Of a stretch of DNA of 64,000 nt, positions 45,593 through 58,635 are shown piece by piece. A program made the translations under genes and the position numbers. This DNA comes from Acanthochlamys bracteata (Eukaryota > Streptophyta > Magnoliopsida > Pandanales > Velloziaceae), in contig CM034130.1 of NCBI GenBank assembly GCA_019914995.1, positions 1,178,001 to 1,242,000 on the forward strand. The letters are read 5' to 3'. Under the pieces are notes generated by a model. The model had not been told where the DNA came from. It did not search any database and worked only from the letters and a program-made list of their open reading frames with translations. Numbering within the stretch: position 1 is the stretch's first letter; the number at the start of each line of letters is the position of its first letter.

Positions 45593-46979
45593 TCACTTGA
45601 GAAACCATGCTTGACAACTACGGCATGCGAATGCGAGCACTTCAGCTCTGCTGAAAGAGAGCAGGCTTCCGGAAGGCTTAGAAGAGCAACGGTTATTAGA
45701 TTTTAGTTTTGCAAGTTGCATATCTCTAAAGAAGGAGATGACTTCATCAGGCACACAGCAGCTTGTGTAGCCTGAAATCATCAAGCTCCATGAATCAAAA
45801 TTTTTCTTCGTGTTTCATTTGGTAGAACAACTTCAGTGCTGTTTCAACCGTGCCACATTTCAATTAAGCATCCAGCAAAGAGTTCAGCAATAGATTGCTC
45901 GACTCAAACATCTTCTGAAGCATCACAGAATTAATGCAGCTGCACCGAATTGCATCGCTTAGCCTCTTGCATACCTGCAACAATCTCACCAAAGGATCTC
46001 ATCACATTCCATCACTGGCTTTCTCATTGAATTAAACATAGACAATGCTTCTCTATGTTTCCGAGTCAGACCAGTCCGGACAAGAGAGTTCCATTTAATG
46101 CTTCACGAGCAGAATCGCGAGGCAATTGGAGTACATATCAATGTTAGAATTACTGATGAACAAGCCAGATTCAAAGCTCGACAAATGAGATGTCCATAGG
46201 CCATGCATCCCAGCATAATTTCTCCGAGCTACACGGCTGAAGAGTGAAGAGCACTAACAAGAACAAGTCCATCTACAATGACACAAGCTCCACTGCCATA
46301 TTGCAGAACAATCTCAACGTCTTGTTAACCTTCTCTGCATCGCACGCATACGCTGATCAGATACTCCATGAGACCACATCTGTTTCAGTCATTCATCGAA
46401 CAGGTTATTTGCAGAGTCCATTACGTAAAACATGACCGCGTATGTGTAAACCTTCTTCTGCTGCTTCTAACTTCAACAAGCCCCTAAAGAAAGAACTACT
46501 GTAGAAACAGTTGGTTCGAAACAGTAAGCTTTTGCTTCTATGAACAGCAGAGACCTACGTCTCCATTGATTATTGTGTTCCATGAAACAGAGTCTTTCAT
46601 CCTCATTCCATCAAACAACACCATTGCAGAAAGGCAGCATACTGCATTTCATATAGAAATTCATTGACAGAATTGCGTAGGAAAGCAAGTAAATGGAAGC
46701 CTTCCTCTATTGGAGCAGCATGCATCGACAGGCCTTGCTCGACAGATTTAAGGCTTGCAAAGGCTTAAATACCCGAGAAATTGTTTCATGCTCTGTTTGG
46801 GACATCCCTTCTTTCATTGTAACTGAAGAGAATGCTCTGCCAGTGGCCCATTGTAGTAGATGATCCATATTGACAGAATTTTGGACCTGACAGAGTAGCG
46901 GATCCGGCAACTCGCGTTCAAAAATTTTTACAACCACGGAGCATTCCTCGCAGTTACAGAAAGAAAAAGACTTAAGCAA
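45593..46979 (-). pseudogene. Decayed pentatricopeptide-repeat (PPR) gene
   Basis: PPR-type segments are scattered over three frames. About 45998-46097 reads WNSLVRTGLTRKHREALSMF then NSMRK. About 45820-45930 reads ESSNLLLNSLLDA*LKCGTV then ETALKLFYQMKH, with a stop at the usual YxKCG position. About 45680-45790 reads SLMISGYTSCCVPDEVISFF. These have the spacing of PLS-class PPR motifs (NSLI..Y.K.G....A..LF..M). 46707-46979 is an open stretch in the same direction with weaker similarity. Multiple frameshifts and stops exclude a functional product. PPR proteins bind organellar RNA. Confidence 0.65.
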
Positions 46980-47202
46980 GTTCTATACTTCTAATGTAAC
47001 GGTATACTTCTTTTGTAGGCCCCGTCCGTACAGAAGATGCTAGTTCCGAATGATGAAAATTTAGAGTAAAAAAACAGAAGTATAAAAGAAAAGAGGAAAC
47101 TCATGATCACTATCAGCTAAAGCCGTTAAACAGAAGTTTGCAGAGATACGGGAAAAGAATGTCAATGAACTGATATTTCCAAAGAGTTCTTATATGTGTG
47201 GA

Positions 47203-50200
47203 TTATTCGTATTGGTTGAGGTTGCAGAGACGTAGATGAGGGTTCTCGTACTTTACATACTTCGACCAGTAAGGCTTGTATTTGTTGATGACAAGATCGA
47301 GCCAAGGTTTATAGTTCCCATTATAGTGAATCACGGCTGCTTTCTCAATATCTTGAGAGCTGATAGCTGGATCATAGCCGAGCCCCAGAACATGCCAGCT
47401 CCGGTCAAGCGGATATGTCAGACCGTAAAATGTTATCAATCCAGGAGGCAGTGACCCGAGCTTCCAGAGTGTGCGGTCCTCGTTCTGCAGCAAATGAAAA
47501 TGGACTCAAAAAGGAAAACATTGCGCTTTTAATAGACATGATTTATAGAACAAGCTAATAACTAGCAATCTATCACCAATAATCAGTTAAGTAGGTTGCC
47601 TAATAATATAGCTTATATAGTTCTTGGAATGAAAATAGCTAGTTTCCAGTAAGAATTGTGCTTGTCAAGTAGGACAACATGCAAACCAGAATTGTAGCAT
47701 TGCAAGATACATGAGCAGAGTCACCCTTTGTATTCCGTATTTGTTTTCGTGATGATGCAAGCTCATGCAGGACATCCAGACTTCTCAATGATAATGCAGT
47801 GAACTTCTAGTTTTCTCACTTATTTAAGTACACACAGCAAGGATAAAGGAGTAACATTTTGTTCTAGCTGCTAGTATGACATACATGAAAAGTTAGTACG
47901 CAATATTAAAAAAGAGAAGAAATTTCTGATATGCGTAGCATGCAGCTCATAGATAATCCAAAGGCATTACTGTCAGATGATTAATGACTACGGAAGTAAG
48001 TAGACAAAAGCAAAATGAGCAGACTCAACAAAATTGTCAAAGATTAAAATTTTCATTACCAGATCTTGCCAATGGTGATATATGCCAGTAATGTTTCTCT
48101 TTTTCCATTCCTTAAGGTCAAAGATATTCATCCCAAATGCCCATCCACAAGCCTGTGGATCAAAGTTCTTGGAAATCTTCGGGTTAGAGAAGTTAAGGTA
48201 TGTTTCAAACCTGTGAAAGCTTTCTTTACAGGTTTCCACTGCTCCATTCACCATCCCTTTCATATCAATAGACCAAAGTGGTGTGAGATCCTTTTGAACA
48301 ACAACGTCATCATCAAGAAATAGTATCTTCTCCAACTTCGGATAGACTTCTGGCATGTAGAACCGTAGGTGGTTGAGCATAGACAAATATTTCGGGTTCC
48401 TGTATTTGAGATTATCGTTTCCAGCAGAAATTGATGTTGGATGGTTGAATTTGAAGTAGTACTCTTTTAGCCTTGAAGACTCAAGTTGTCGAAGAACCGA
48501 ACAGTACGATGAATTGAGCCACTTGAAATCATCAATGTTCTCCACATTTACTGTTGCATTTGAAGGAGGATGGAGAATAAACCACATCTTCATAGCTGCA
48601 TAGTTAAGCTTGTCTGTAACTATGTGAAAAACATGCTTTTCTGGTTCCCTGGTATTCACAACTGTAGAATTGACTACTACTGATGTCGCAAGAACATTAT
48701 CCGAGAAAATAGCATAATGGTATAAGGATGGATCATCAAGCTTCTGCTTATCTGGCTGCTCTTTGGTCCTGTAACCTTTCAAGAAGTAATCAGTAGTTAG
48801 CTGTAAAGGTAGGCAATGCAGGGGCTTAGGGACTGTCTTTGCAGCATGCTGGATCAGAAAGGCACTTTGCTTCTTCTCTGCACTTATGTTGTCTTCTGTG
48901 GATTGTGTCATAGCTCTCAGCTTCCTTGCCACAATATCACAGTCATAAAGAGACTGTTTTGCCTCAGACAGTATGTGGCCCATAGCTTTTGCTCTTTGAA
49001 GGGCACTGAAAAAGATTAAAAGGAGTATGTCAGTATAAAATACGGCAGTTGTCTAAGGAGCAATCCATTTCTGGAAAGACTATCAGGATTAACTGTACCC
49101 TTCACGCAGCTCTTCATCTGAACTCGCTTCTCCAATAGCATCTTGACTTTCCTTGATGTGCTTCTTCAGTAATTCAAGTATATCTGTGTACCCCTTCAAG
49201 CGAGCTATACTTGTATAAACTTTAGCCATAATAATCTGGTCTTTCATGAGCTTCAAAGTGGAATCTGTATAGAAGTTTTGATATTCCCTCCTCCATATGC
49301 TGTACTTACCCCTGATTGTGGTATCGAACTGCCTCGACTTTTCTATTGCTTCTGTCTCCAAGTTTAGTTCAGCATCCCTGCCCATCCGGGTCAATTGAAA
49401 AGTTCGGGATGTTTTTCTTCTTCTCCTTAAGACCTGCTTCAATTGGCAAGCTATTAAAGCCAGAAGAAGGGCTTAATTGATAACATAAAATCATGAATAA
49501 GAAGTTAATTACCTGACGTCTGTGCTTCAAAGGACTAGCAAAGATGGATTTCTGTGCCTGATTATTCGGATTAATATCACCTTCCTGTTGTCTGTAGATA
49601 GTCTTTCGAGGTGGACCTTCTTCATCCTGAATTTTCATGGATGTGAAACAACAGTAAGGACATGACACAAGAATGTGACTGCACAAGAATCTTGAGTAAT
49701 ATAATACATGTGCTGCAACAGAGGATCAGTAATGATAGTATGCAAATCCTACTATTGCGAATCAGTAAGAAAATGATTGAGGTTTGTTATAAGAATACCA
49801 GTCTCTTCCTTTGCTGCGCATACTTCTCATCAACTGAATTTCCCCACATCCATGAAGAAGACAGATCATTTGAATTGACTGTATAAGCTTTGATATCACC
49901 AGAAGCGTCCATATATGTGCCAGTAATATTAATATTCTGCGACAATGAGAATAAATAAATAATCTAAACTTTCATATAAAACTAAATAGATAAATTTTTC
50001 TATTTTTTTAAAATCTACGTTTGCATGTAAACATGTTGTATTCCGTTACCTCATTGGGCTTAAAGGAGCCATCTTGTCTAACTGAATTGTCTACTTCGTA
50101 GCTATTTTCCTGCTGGACCAGTATGCAAACCCTTTTACGTTATAGTCATGATCCGAATATCAACCAAAAGTGTAACAAACTGAAGTCAGCAAACATTAGC

Positions 50201-51879
50201 TAATTATTCTACAAAAGATATAACTTTTAGGTATGTATATTAGAGGGCAGGGAAGATATTTATCATACTTGAGATCAAATTTCACTCTTAAACCTCACCA
50301 AATTAATATATTGACATATAAGTAAAGTGTACCGTACTTCATATGATCATCTTTAAATTCGTAAGATCAATACATCCATAATTTCCCAAGACATGAAATG
50401 TGGCTTCTTCAATTCGAATTCGATACATACTTATATCAAGGATACGAGGATTACTTAATCGTTCAGAAACGTTTCAAACTTTCCCTATTAGAAAAGGATG
50501 CTACACCCTTGTGAAACTATTACTTCTTGCTACTTTCTTAAATGAAGTGCTTCCTTTCATATTGCTGCTTGGACCTATGAGCCTAGTTCTTGTGAAGCTA
50601 TTACTTCTCGCTGGGCAATACTCCTTGTGAAACTATTACTTCTCACTGAGCAATACCCCTTGTGAAACTATTACTTCTCACTGGGCAATACTCCTTGTGA
50701 AACTATTACTTCTCACTGAGCCTAGTTCTTGTGAAGCTATTACTTCTCGCTGGGCAATACTCCTTGTGAAACTATTACTTCTCACTGAGCAATACCCCTT
50801 GTGAAACTATTACTTCTCACTGGGCAATACTCCTTGTCAAACTATTACTTCTAGCTATTTTCTTAAATGAGCAATATTAACATGAGCAAATGCCTTGAAC
50901 TTCCATAAAATCAAAAGATGCAGCATATACAAGAAGACGCAACCAAACCTCTCCACCATCACAACCTTGGCAACTTTGAGATTCTCTCTCACTTTTTTTG
51001 GAGTGCCTTTCGTAAAGAAATTGTTTCTCTCTCAACTTTTTCCAATGAAAAAAAAACACACATATAGACATACATGACATGTAATTAAATCATGGGTATG
51101 TATATACATATGTCAAAATTAGAAAACTACTTATAACAGCTTTAAAAGATGATTTTATAGTTTTTTCATAATTAAGAAATTATAAAGTAAATCAGCTCAC
51201 TTTCAATCCTTGAAGAGAATTTATCTCAACAGAATCCATATCTAGCACTTGTGAGCTAACTGCAACCATATATGTCATCAACTGCGCAAACAATGGTACG
51301 TCATTATGCAACACCAAACAAAATTTTGCTTCTAGATAAATGAAAATTAGCATTTGAAAAGCTAAACTGAAGATATCCTGAACAGGACATATCATCATGA
51401 AGAAATATAAGTTGCAACATTAATCCGAAACAAATGAAAGCAAAAATTACTGAAGATTTTGCAGTAATGTTCCTCACAAAAAACAAATAGCATCCCTTAC
51501 TGATTATTCATCATTTGTTTTATCAAGCAGCTACAATCACATGAATATTTCGCCGAAATTTAGCTTCGATCGAAAAGAATGTAAGCTCCTACAGGGAAAA
51601 GAAAAAAAACTCAAATCGAGGGCAGAAGCAGACCGAGAAAGTCCGGATTCAGCAGTAAACGGGTAACAAAGGAATTCAATTCTGTCCCACTGATCAAGTT
51701 CCATACCATCCCAACAAAATCAAACGAATTCAATCTAACCTAATTGGTCAAAATCATCGAGGAAGAACGAAGAATCTACATCCGATCCAAGGCAACAGCG
51801 ATATATAAAGAGAAGAAAAGAGTGTTACCTGGAAGAAGAACAGAAGAAGAAGAGATCTACTGTTGTAGATAAGCACCAT
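47203..51879 (-). CDS. GAUT3: GAUT3-like galacturonosyltransferase (GT8)
   Basis: Eight exons (51829-51879, 51201-51281, 50050-50109, 49799-49936, 49513-49626, 49099-49433, 48060-49005, 47203-47484) encode 668 residues. The N-terminus has a short hydrophobic stretch (SLLLLFFFQ) that could be part of a Golgi signal anchor. A variable stem and coiled region follow (GKYSIWRREYQNFYTDSTLK), then the GT8 domain: YHYAIFSDNVLATSVVVNST, HIVTDKLNYAAMKMWF, LFLDDDVVVQKDL (metal-binding DxD), NGAVETCKESFHRF, CGWAFGMNIFDLKEWKKRN and HYNGNYKPW (HxxGxxKPW). Overall likeness is closest to Arabidopsis GAUT3 as I remember it. GAUT enzymes extend homogalacturonan in the Golgi, often in complexes with GAUT1/GAUT7. 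Intron 2 carries a minisatellite. A TATAAATA lies 76 bp upstream of the start codon. Confidence 0.9.
50582..50855. repeat. Minisatellite with higher-order structure (34-35 bp unit)
   Basis: About eight tandem copies of a 34-35 bp unit, each with the core cttgtgaaactattacttct, lie in intron 2 of the GAUT3-like gene; one isolated copy precedes them at 50507. The units come in two sets of four: the block starting cctagttcttgtgaag at 50582 recurs 139 bp later at 50721 with the same order of variants, so an array of four was itself duplicated. Confidence 0.92.
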
Positions 51880-51954
51880 GGCTGAGCTCCGTAAGCGAGC
51901 AAACGAGTAATTGAAGTGAACGAAAGAAAACTGAGATCGCGGGAATGGTTGATG

Positions 51955-51962
51955 TATTTATA
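51955..51962 (-). promoter_or_regulatory. TATA box of the GAUT3-like gene
   Basis: The minus strand reads TATAAATA, 76 bp upstream of the start codon. The position fits transcription starting about 45 bp before the ATG. Confidence 0.55.
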
Positions 51963-53160
51963 CTCTTCCTGGTTGATGTATGAAAAGAAAAGGAGTAATA
52001 AGCCAATATTTATTTCAAAATTGTTAATTTTGAATCAAGATCAATGCATCAATCAATTGATTTAGAGTGTTTTTTTCAACACCAAAATCACTTCTCTTCT
52101 ACTAAACAATTATTTTTAATTTACTTTATATTATAAAAAAAGCACAAAAAATCACTTCAACTCATTTTCCAATAAAAAAAAATATATCATTTTCAACAAT
52201 ACTATTTCTAATAATTCATTTTTAAAAAATTATTTTAAAAAATTCACTTTCAAAACTAAAAGAATCACATCTTTATAGTGATTCTGTATACATGTATTGG
52301 CACATTAAAATATTAATCGTGATTATAAACATAGCAATTATCATATTTATTTACCAATTTTGTAAGAGCCCATTTACAAACACTATAGATTTATAAAAGC
52401 CCATTTACAACTACTATAGATTTATTAAAGCCCCTTGTACAAAAAACAAAACAGAACTACACTAAGGAATTGCATTACAATTTTGTCAAAAACTTTCCAT
52501 GATTCACTTGATTTTAAGAATAAGGTACAAACAAGTGATATAAAAATTTAAATCCGAATATAAAAACATTATAATATATACAGTAGTTTTTTAATCTTGT
52601 TGACTAAATTATAATATTAACTCATAAAAAAGAATGGTCACACTAATTAATAGTATAACTTTGTGCTCAGAACATCTCTTTTTATCACTAATTTTTAAAT
52701 TAAATATCTGACATTAATATAGTATCAGAATCGGTGGATATTTGGAAGAACTTATCTTTTCATTTTTATTCTAATTTTTTTTCTTTTTCTAAATAAAACT
52801 TTTAAAATATTCTACAAAATTTTTAAAAAAATTTTACATCTTAAAATTTTATTATTAATTATTTTATTAACTTTTAAGTAAAAAAACTTATTTTAAAAAA
52901 TTTTTTTAAATATTTCTTTAAAAAGAATTTTTTTTTAATAAACACTTCCAAACATAAAACATCCCTTCAATCTCCTAAAAAGATTATGCACTCAGATTGA
53001 CATAACTCTACGCTGTTAAATTTGGGCTCTTCTTCATATATTATTATGTAACCGCAATTCATAACAAACCCGACTAGAACTAGTGCCACAATTCTCAAAA
53101 ATGGCTGCCTTCTCTACAAGAATAAAATGATCAACGTTATAATGGTTGTTTTGCATCTTA
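51963..53160. repeat. AT-rich spacer with MITE-like blocks
   Basis: No gene is seen. Two AT-rich blocks of the window type lie at about 52060-52275 and 52755-52965, the second ending in acacttccaaacataa. A short direct repeat (agcccatttacaa...actatagattta) occurs twice at about 52367-52430. The right edge should hold the kinase 3' UTR. Confidence 0.4.
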
Positions 53161-56100
53161 TCATCGCACTCTAGGAGAACGGTTTGGATGATGGACGGAA
53201 GTTCCTGCATTGCTATCATGCCGATGGTGCTTGGGTGAACGATGATGATTCACTTGTGAATGTGAGTTGCGGCTCCTAGAAGATCCAGACTGAACATCCC
53301 TGCCTTCTCTGTCTATTGCCCTGCTCTTCATTGATTCTATACTTTCTAGTTTTTTGACTACTTCTTTCATAGAAGGGCGGGCTTTGGGCTCGCCAGAGAG
53401 GCACCTGAGAGTTAGTTGAGCCGCTTGAAGAGCACCCTTCGAAGGATACTGTCCTTCGAGCCTGGGGTCCATTAATCTAGCTAGTTTCCTGCGATCAGCA
53501 AGCAATGGTTTGGCGTAGTCAACCAAATTGTGTTGCCCGCTAGGACGATTATTGTCAAATGCCATTTGGCCAGTGAGCATCTCCAGCAGCACTACACCAA
53601 ATCCATAGACGTCACTCTTCACGTACAGATGGCCTGGTTTGCAGGATAAAACTTAGCATCAGTTATTTTCTATGTTGAAATGAGTTTGGTTAGTTGAAAA
53701 ATCAGATCAACCTACAGGTTTCTTTCCATACTATGTGAACTAATCCGAACAAAATGTGAACTAGATAACCAAAGTTGACTCATTGTCAAGAATGCAATCA
53801 TGGAGCACAGGGCAGTTGAGAGAATCAGTGGAGCACATTATTGTGATTTGGATGTGGCTGAGGACCACAGCGAACAAGTCTAAAAGGACCAGCGTGAGCA
53901 ATTGCAAAATGATACAACCTTTCAATGAGTGTTGATCAAATCTATATCCGTCATAAAGCAAGTTGACACATGTAGTCCCACTCTTCCTACAGGTTCAATT
54001 TTGACAAAAGAAGAACTATTCATATTTGTCCACACTTGGCACCAAAAATCTCATGTTTAAGAACACCTACTAACATTGTGTATAAAATCTTGGATTCTCC
54101 TACTAGTTTTTTAGATGTCTTCATGAGCATAAAATAGTAAGGGAAACTGATTCTGTAACTCACCAGTAGCAACATACTCCGGTGCTGCATATCCATAAGT
54201 ACCCATGATTCGAGTTGTGACATGTGATGCGTTGCCTGTTGGCCCGTGCTTTGCCAAGCCAAAGTCTGAAAGCTTGGCGTTATAATTCTACAGATTAAAA
54301 TAGAAATCAAATGAATAGCAATAGCTACCAATTTTATTTGTGAGAACGAGAATTGCATGTAGGTGTAGCAGTACTTACTGAATCAAGGAGAATGTTTGAG
54401 GCCTTAAAGTCACGGTAGATTACTTGCCTCTCTGATGAATGCAAGAAAGCAAGCCCCCTTGCTGCACCAATTGCTATCTTCAGCCTTAGGCTCCAACGGA
54501 GTGGGTGAAAAGCTGCCCCTCCTGCAGAGAAAGATACAGTAAGCATTTTCTCCGTACGCAGAAAAGACCAAAATCTACACAATTTCTGAATCAAACATAA
54601 AGCTCAATATGTCCTATGTGTGTGCAGATTAAAAAAAGATCCATGACAGAATTGTTAACAACTTGGCATGCAAGATAAAGAATAAACATAGTAACTCGAT
54701 TTGCAAATAAGATGTGACATGGTTATTTTGACAGCTTTGCATCATAATAAGAATCCAACAAAACCCACATTTATCTTAATTCGTTCTATATGGCAACACA
54801 CAAGAAAGGTATCACATCATAACAAATTGATGATCATGTTCAAGAAAAGATGCATATGTAGTAAATAGAGCTTCAACAAGTTTGCATGACTTACTCCTAA
54901 AGAGGTGGTTCTCCAGACTTCCTTTTGCCATGAATTCGTACACAAGGAGGAGCTCCTTGTCCTCCAGGCAGTACCCCAACAGCTTCACAAGATTGGGATG
55001 CGACAGCCTTCCTAGGAAATTTACTTCAGACTGCAATCACAGAACACGGAACAGCAATAAGTATACTAGGTGTTTCTCAAAGCTAAATCATGAAGTTAAC
55101 ATTCTGCATAATTGTGACCAGTATCTTCAATCAATTCAGAATGTAAGCTACTGAAAGCATTTATCAACTCTTAGCAATACAATCAACTTTTAATATACAA
55201 TACATCACGTGGAATATCCGTCCGTCTTTTGTGTCATGAACTTTTTTTGTGTTTTCCAGAACATACAATAATTCTGGTATGTTGCAACCACCAAGATACT
55301 TACATCTGTAAATTTTAGTTCGTACTCTCCCTAAAAAATGCACGTCTAAGCTACTCATTTGATAAGCTTCAAAACTCACGACGATCTATTATATCATCAT
55401 CTATTCTAAAGTCCTGGAATTGACATATAATCACTTCAACAAAGTGCCTCTTTCTATGCTAATCTTTCTAAGTGAAGCAATTCAAGCTTCAAAAATCACC
55501 TGCCACTCCTCAATCCCTTGCATACTCTCAGGGTTGAGTTTTTTCACAGCAACAACCATTCCTAGTGCACTCTTTGTAGGATTAAGAGTCTTCTCATCAA
55601 CCCACCCTTTGAAAACCCTCCCAAATCCTCCTTCCCCTAAAACCATCTCCGGCTTAAAATTTCGCGTAGCACTCTTGAGCTCCGCAAAGGTGAAGACTCT
55701 GAGATTTGGCACCTCAAGTATATGACCATCTGGGCACATATCATCAGTGCTCATTACACTGCCGATAGATTGACGATAGGTACTGCTGCTCATGCTTGAT
55801 AATGTTCCTGCGGCTGACATGCTGCTTCTGCTTGTACTTGTCTTAGATGAAGGGCCTACAAACAAGACAAAATTTCAACAAGAACAAGTATTCAGTTGTA
55901 AGTACTATGATAAGATTAATTCACATCGGCTTTCTAACTTCAACAACAATGACAAATTAGAGCTAACAAACAGATCAATAAGGTCTACGTTCTCATTCAT
56001 TTCATTCAATCCACTATAGCTGAAATAATACACCAAAAATGAAGATCTTGACTTTGAGCAATTTGCATCAAACAGAAAATTTTCAGCGTACGACAATAAT

Positions 56101-56323
56101 CAAGCCAAAATCAGCTAATGTCTACTTAAATAACTTTAAAAAGGAAAAAAGGTAAAATGAGTCCGTTAAATTTCAAGAAAGTGAAAGCATATTAATTCAG
56201 CACCCAAAAACAGGGGAAAAAGAAGAACAAACAAGTAAATTGACTAAAATAGTTAATACCTGAAACAGAAAACCTTGAATCAGTAGAAGTTTGAGAATTT
56301 GGTTTATCAATACAGTTCCCCAT
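53161..56323 (-). CDS. Receptor-like cytoplasmic kinase, RLCK-VII (PBS1-like)
   Basis: Six exons (56260-56323, 55500-55855, 54895-55030, 54379-54521, 54164-54287, 53161-53633) give 431 residues. The N-terminus MGNCIDKP has Gly2 for myristoylation and Cys4 for palmitoylation, predicting plasma-membrane attachment. A Ser/Thr-rich linker leads to the kinase domain: glycine loop [12 protein letters not shown] (about residue 92), VAVKKLN lysine, catalytic [14 protein letters not shown] (RD-type), DFGLAK, activation loop [20 protein letters not shown] and [17 protein letters not shown]. The last 60 residues are a Ser/Arg/His-rich tail without known domain. [20 protein letters not shown] is typical of the RLCK-VII group, whose members relay signals from immune and developmental receptor kinases. 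There is no extracellular or membrane-spanning part. The individual PBL number cannot be assigned. Confidence 0.93.
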
Positions 56324-58635
56324 CTTCAATCTCTGTCTCTCTTCTATATATCAATCTCTTCTCTGATCTGAGAGAATGAGAAGCAATACATTGATTGGAG
56401 TCAGAGAGAGAAAAGAGAAGAAGAAGCGAAGAAACAAAAACAAGTCTTCGCTGAAAGAAAAAAGAAAAGAGCCTAAACTACAGTTTCAATAATTAACTGA
56501 AAATGTTGTCCCTCAAAAAAAAAAAAAAAAAAATATTTAATATGGTTAACTGTATAACATATGACTTGAAAAATGAATTTAAAACTACAAATTATCTAAA
56601 TTCAAAATAGCAATAAAATATTCACTTAAATAGTTAAAAAGTTTAAATAACAATAAAATATATAAAATAATTTAAATTTAAATTTTGAGAAAAGAAAGTG
56701 AAATTTCGTAATATTGAAATGCAACCTCGCTTTGTTTCGCATGAATGAAATAGCAATAACGCAGAAAGAAGAAATATAGGAGGGGCAGCTATGGTGTTCA
56801 TTGACCAAGAAACAATTATAATATTTCTCTTGCAATATATGGTTAGGGCTCCGTTCCGGAAAGCTTTTTTCAAAAAAAATTTATTTTATATTTTTTTAAT
56901 ATATTTTTTTATAAATATTAGAATTTATTTAAATTTAAAAAATATTAAAAAAAATTTGTAGTAAGATTTTTTTTGCTTGTTTTATTTCTTTTGAGATAAA
57001 AAAATAAATTTAAAAAAATAAAAATAATTTTTATTTCAGAAAAATTTTATTTTAAAGATATTTTAAAATTTTTTTAAAGTATTCTTGAGAGCAGTTTTAA
57101 AAAATAATTTTTTGAAAAAAAAATTACTTTCAATAAATAAAATTTATTATTTTGATTAAAGAAATAACAAGTAAGAAAAAATTTAGTACATAATTTTTTT
57201 ATATTTTATAAAATTTATTTGAAAAAACATAAAATAAAAATTAAAGAATAATTTTGTGAAACGCGTCCAACTTAAAAAATAAAATTAAAAACTTTTATAA
57301 CGAATATAGTTGGAGAAGCGTCTCAACCACAGTGCTAACGTGCACGAAGAAGTACTATAAGTGGACTTAAAACTTAACTAGGCCGAAACACTAATGCTGA
57401 CCCTAGTCACGGCCCATTAAACTATTTAATAGGCTGAACCAAAAGGAGCCCAATAAAGACCCAAGCAATTATTAATGATCAAATAATAATTTGAAGCCAC
57501 CTTAAAAACTTATAAAAATCTTTTTGTTTAAAAAATATTTTTTTATAAAGACTCCAAAACAATCCTTAAAAAACCTGAGATTTAGTGACAATTATTTATA
57601 TAAATTTATTTTTGTATTATTGTAAGTTTCTAATTTTTTTATTGTCATGTGATTTTAAAAATGAACATCATTTTTGTGGCATTTTTTATTTGACAGTGTA
57701 TTTTCAATTATTTTTTATTTTATTTGATTTATTATTTTAAACTTTTTATATTATTTGTAAAATTTAAAAATAGATAAATTATAATTATCAAAATAATTTC
57801 ATATAAACTTTTTAAAATTATTAATATATTTTTAAAAAGAAGCTTTAAGCACTCCCATAGAATCCTTAAGCAGTAGGTAGCTTTGCACTATAAATATTAA
57901 ACAATAGATAAAGTTTATTAATTCTTAATAATATATTAGTACACTATAAATAAGGTCTCTACTTCCCAGCTCACCTTTGCTTCCATCTCCAGAAAAGTTC
58001 CAAGATTCTTCTTCTTTATTACTTCAACTAATTAATCTATACTATTGTTAACTTATAATTAATTCCATTTTATTCTTTCAATTTAAATATTTTTTTATCT
58101 TTATATCCATTGTGTTATTATATTAATAGCACATCAATCCCCATGACAAAAGAATGTTTCCTTCCCATGTTCATCTAAGCAAACTACAACTTCCATAATT
58201 AATGATGTTTAATAATTTTGTTATTATAATTTTGTTTAAATCAAACTTATTTCTTCACTTAAAAGATTAATTATGTTAAAAGAAAATTGTGCTTAGGTTT
58301 AAAGATTATAAGTAAAGAAAGAGAAACTTCATTTTAAAGTAAAGAAAAATATAAATATGTAGTATTTTTGAAAATTTTCTCTTTCAGAAAACTAATAAAA
58401 ACAAAATTTTTACATTTTTAGGAAATATTCTTTCACTAAACATTCAATATTCTTCCACACTCTTACTGGAATACTAATAATAATAATTAGCATTAATTAA
58501 AAAAATAATTACATATTAATCATTCAATAAAATATATATATTAATTAATTAACTAGTCATTCCAAAAGAGTCAAAAACGTGAACGCCTCTTCTTCTCCAT
58601 CTCCTCAGCCGGTCCAAAACTTTTTCTTCATTTCA
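56324..58635. repeat. AT-rich spacer with MITE-like blocks and promoters
   Basis: The left edge is the kinase leader and promoter, and an A-rich run lies at about 56513-56533. AT-rich blocks of the window type lie at about 56848-57110 (entry ggctccgttccgg), 57115-57275 (exit acgcgtccaac), 57480-57570 and 57640-57870. The last ends near a TATA candidate for the GT92 gene. No gene is seen. Confidence 0.4.
57945..57952 (+). promoter_or_regulatory. Candidate TATA box for the GT92 gene
   Basis: TATAAATA is followed about 30 bp later by a pyrimidine-rich stretch resembling a plant leader. It lies about 690 bp before the GT92 start codon, so it would imply a long or spliced leader. Other TATA-like sequences in this A/T-rich spacer are possible. 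Confidence 0.35.

Noticed and set aside
50507-50855. CRISPR-like array
   Set aside because: Units are contiguous without unique spacers, and the host is a plant: it is an ordinary minisatellite.
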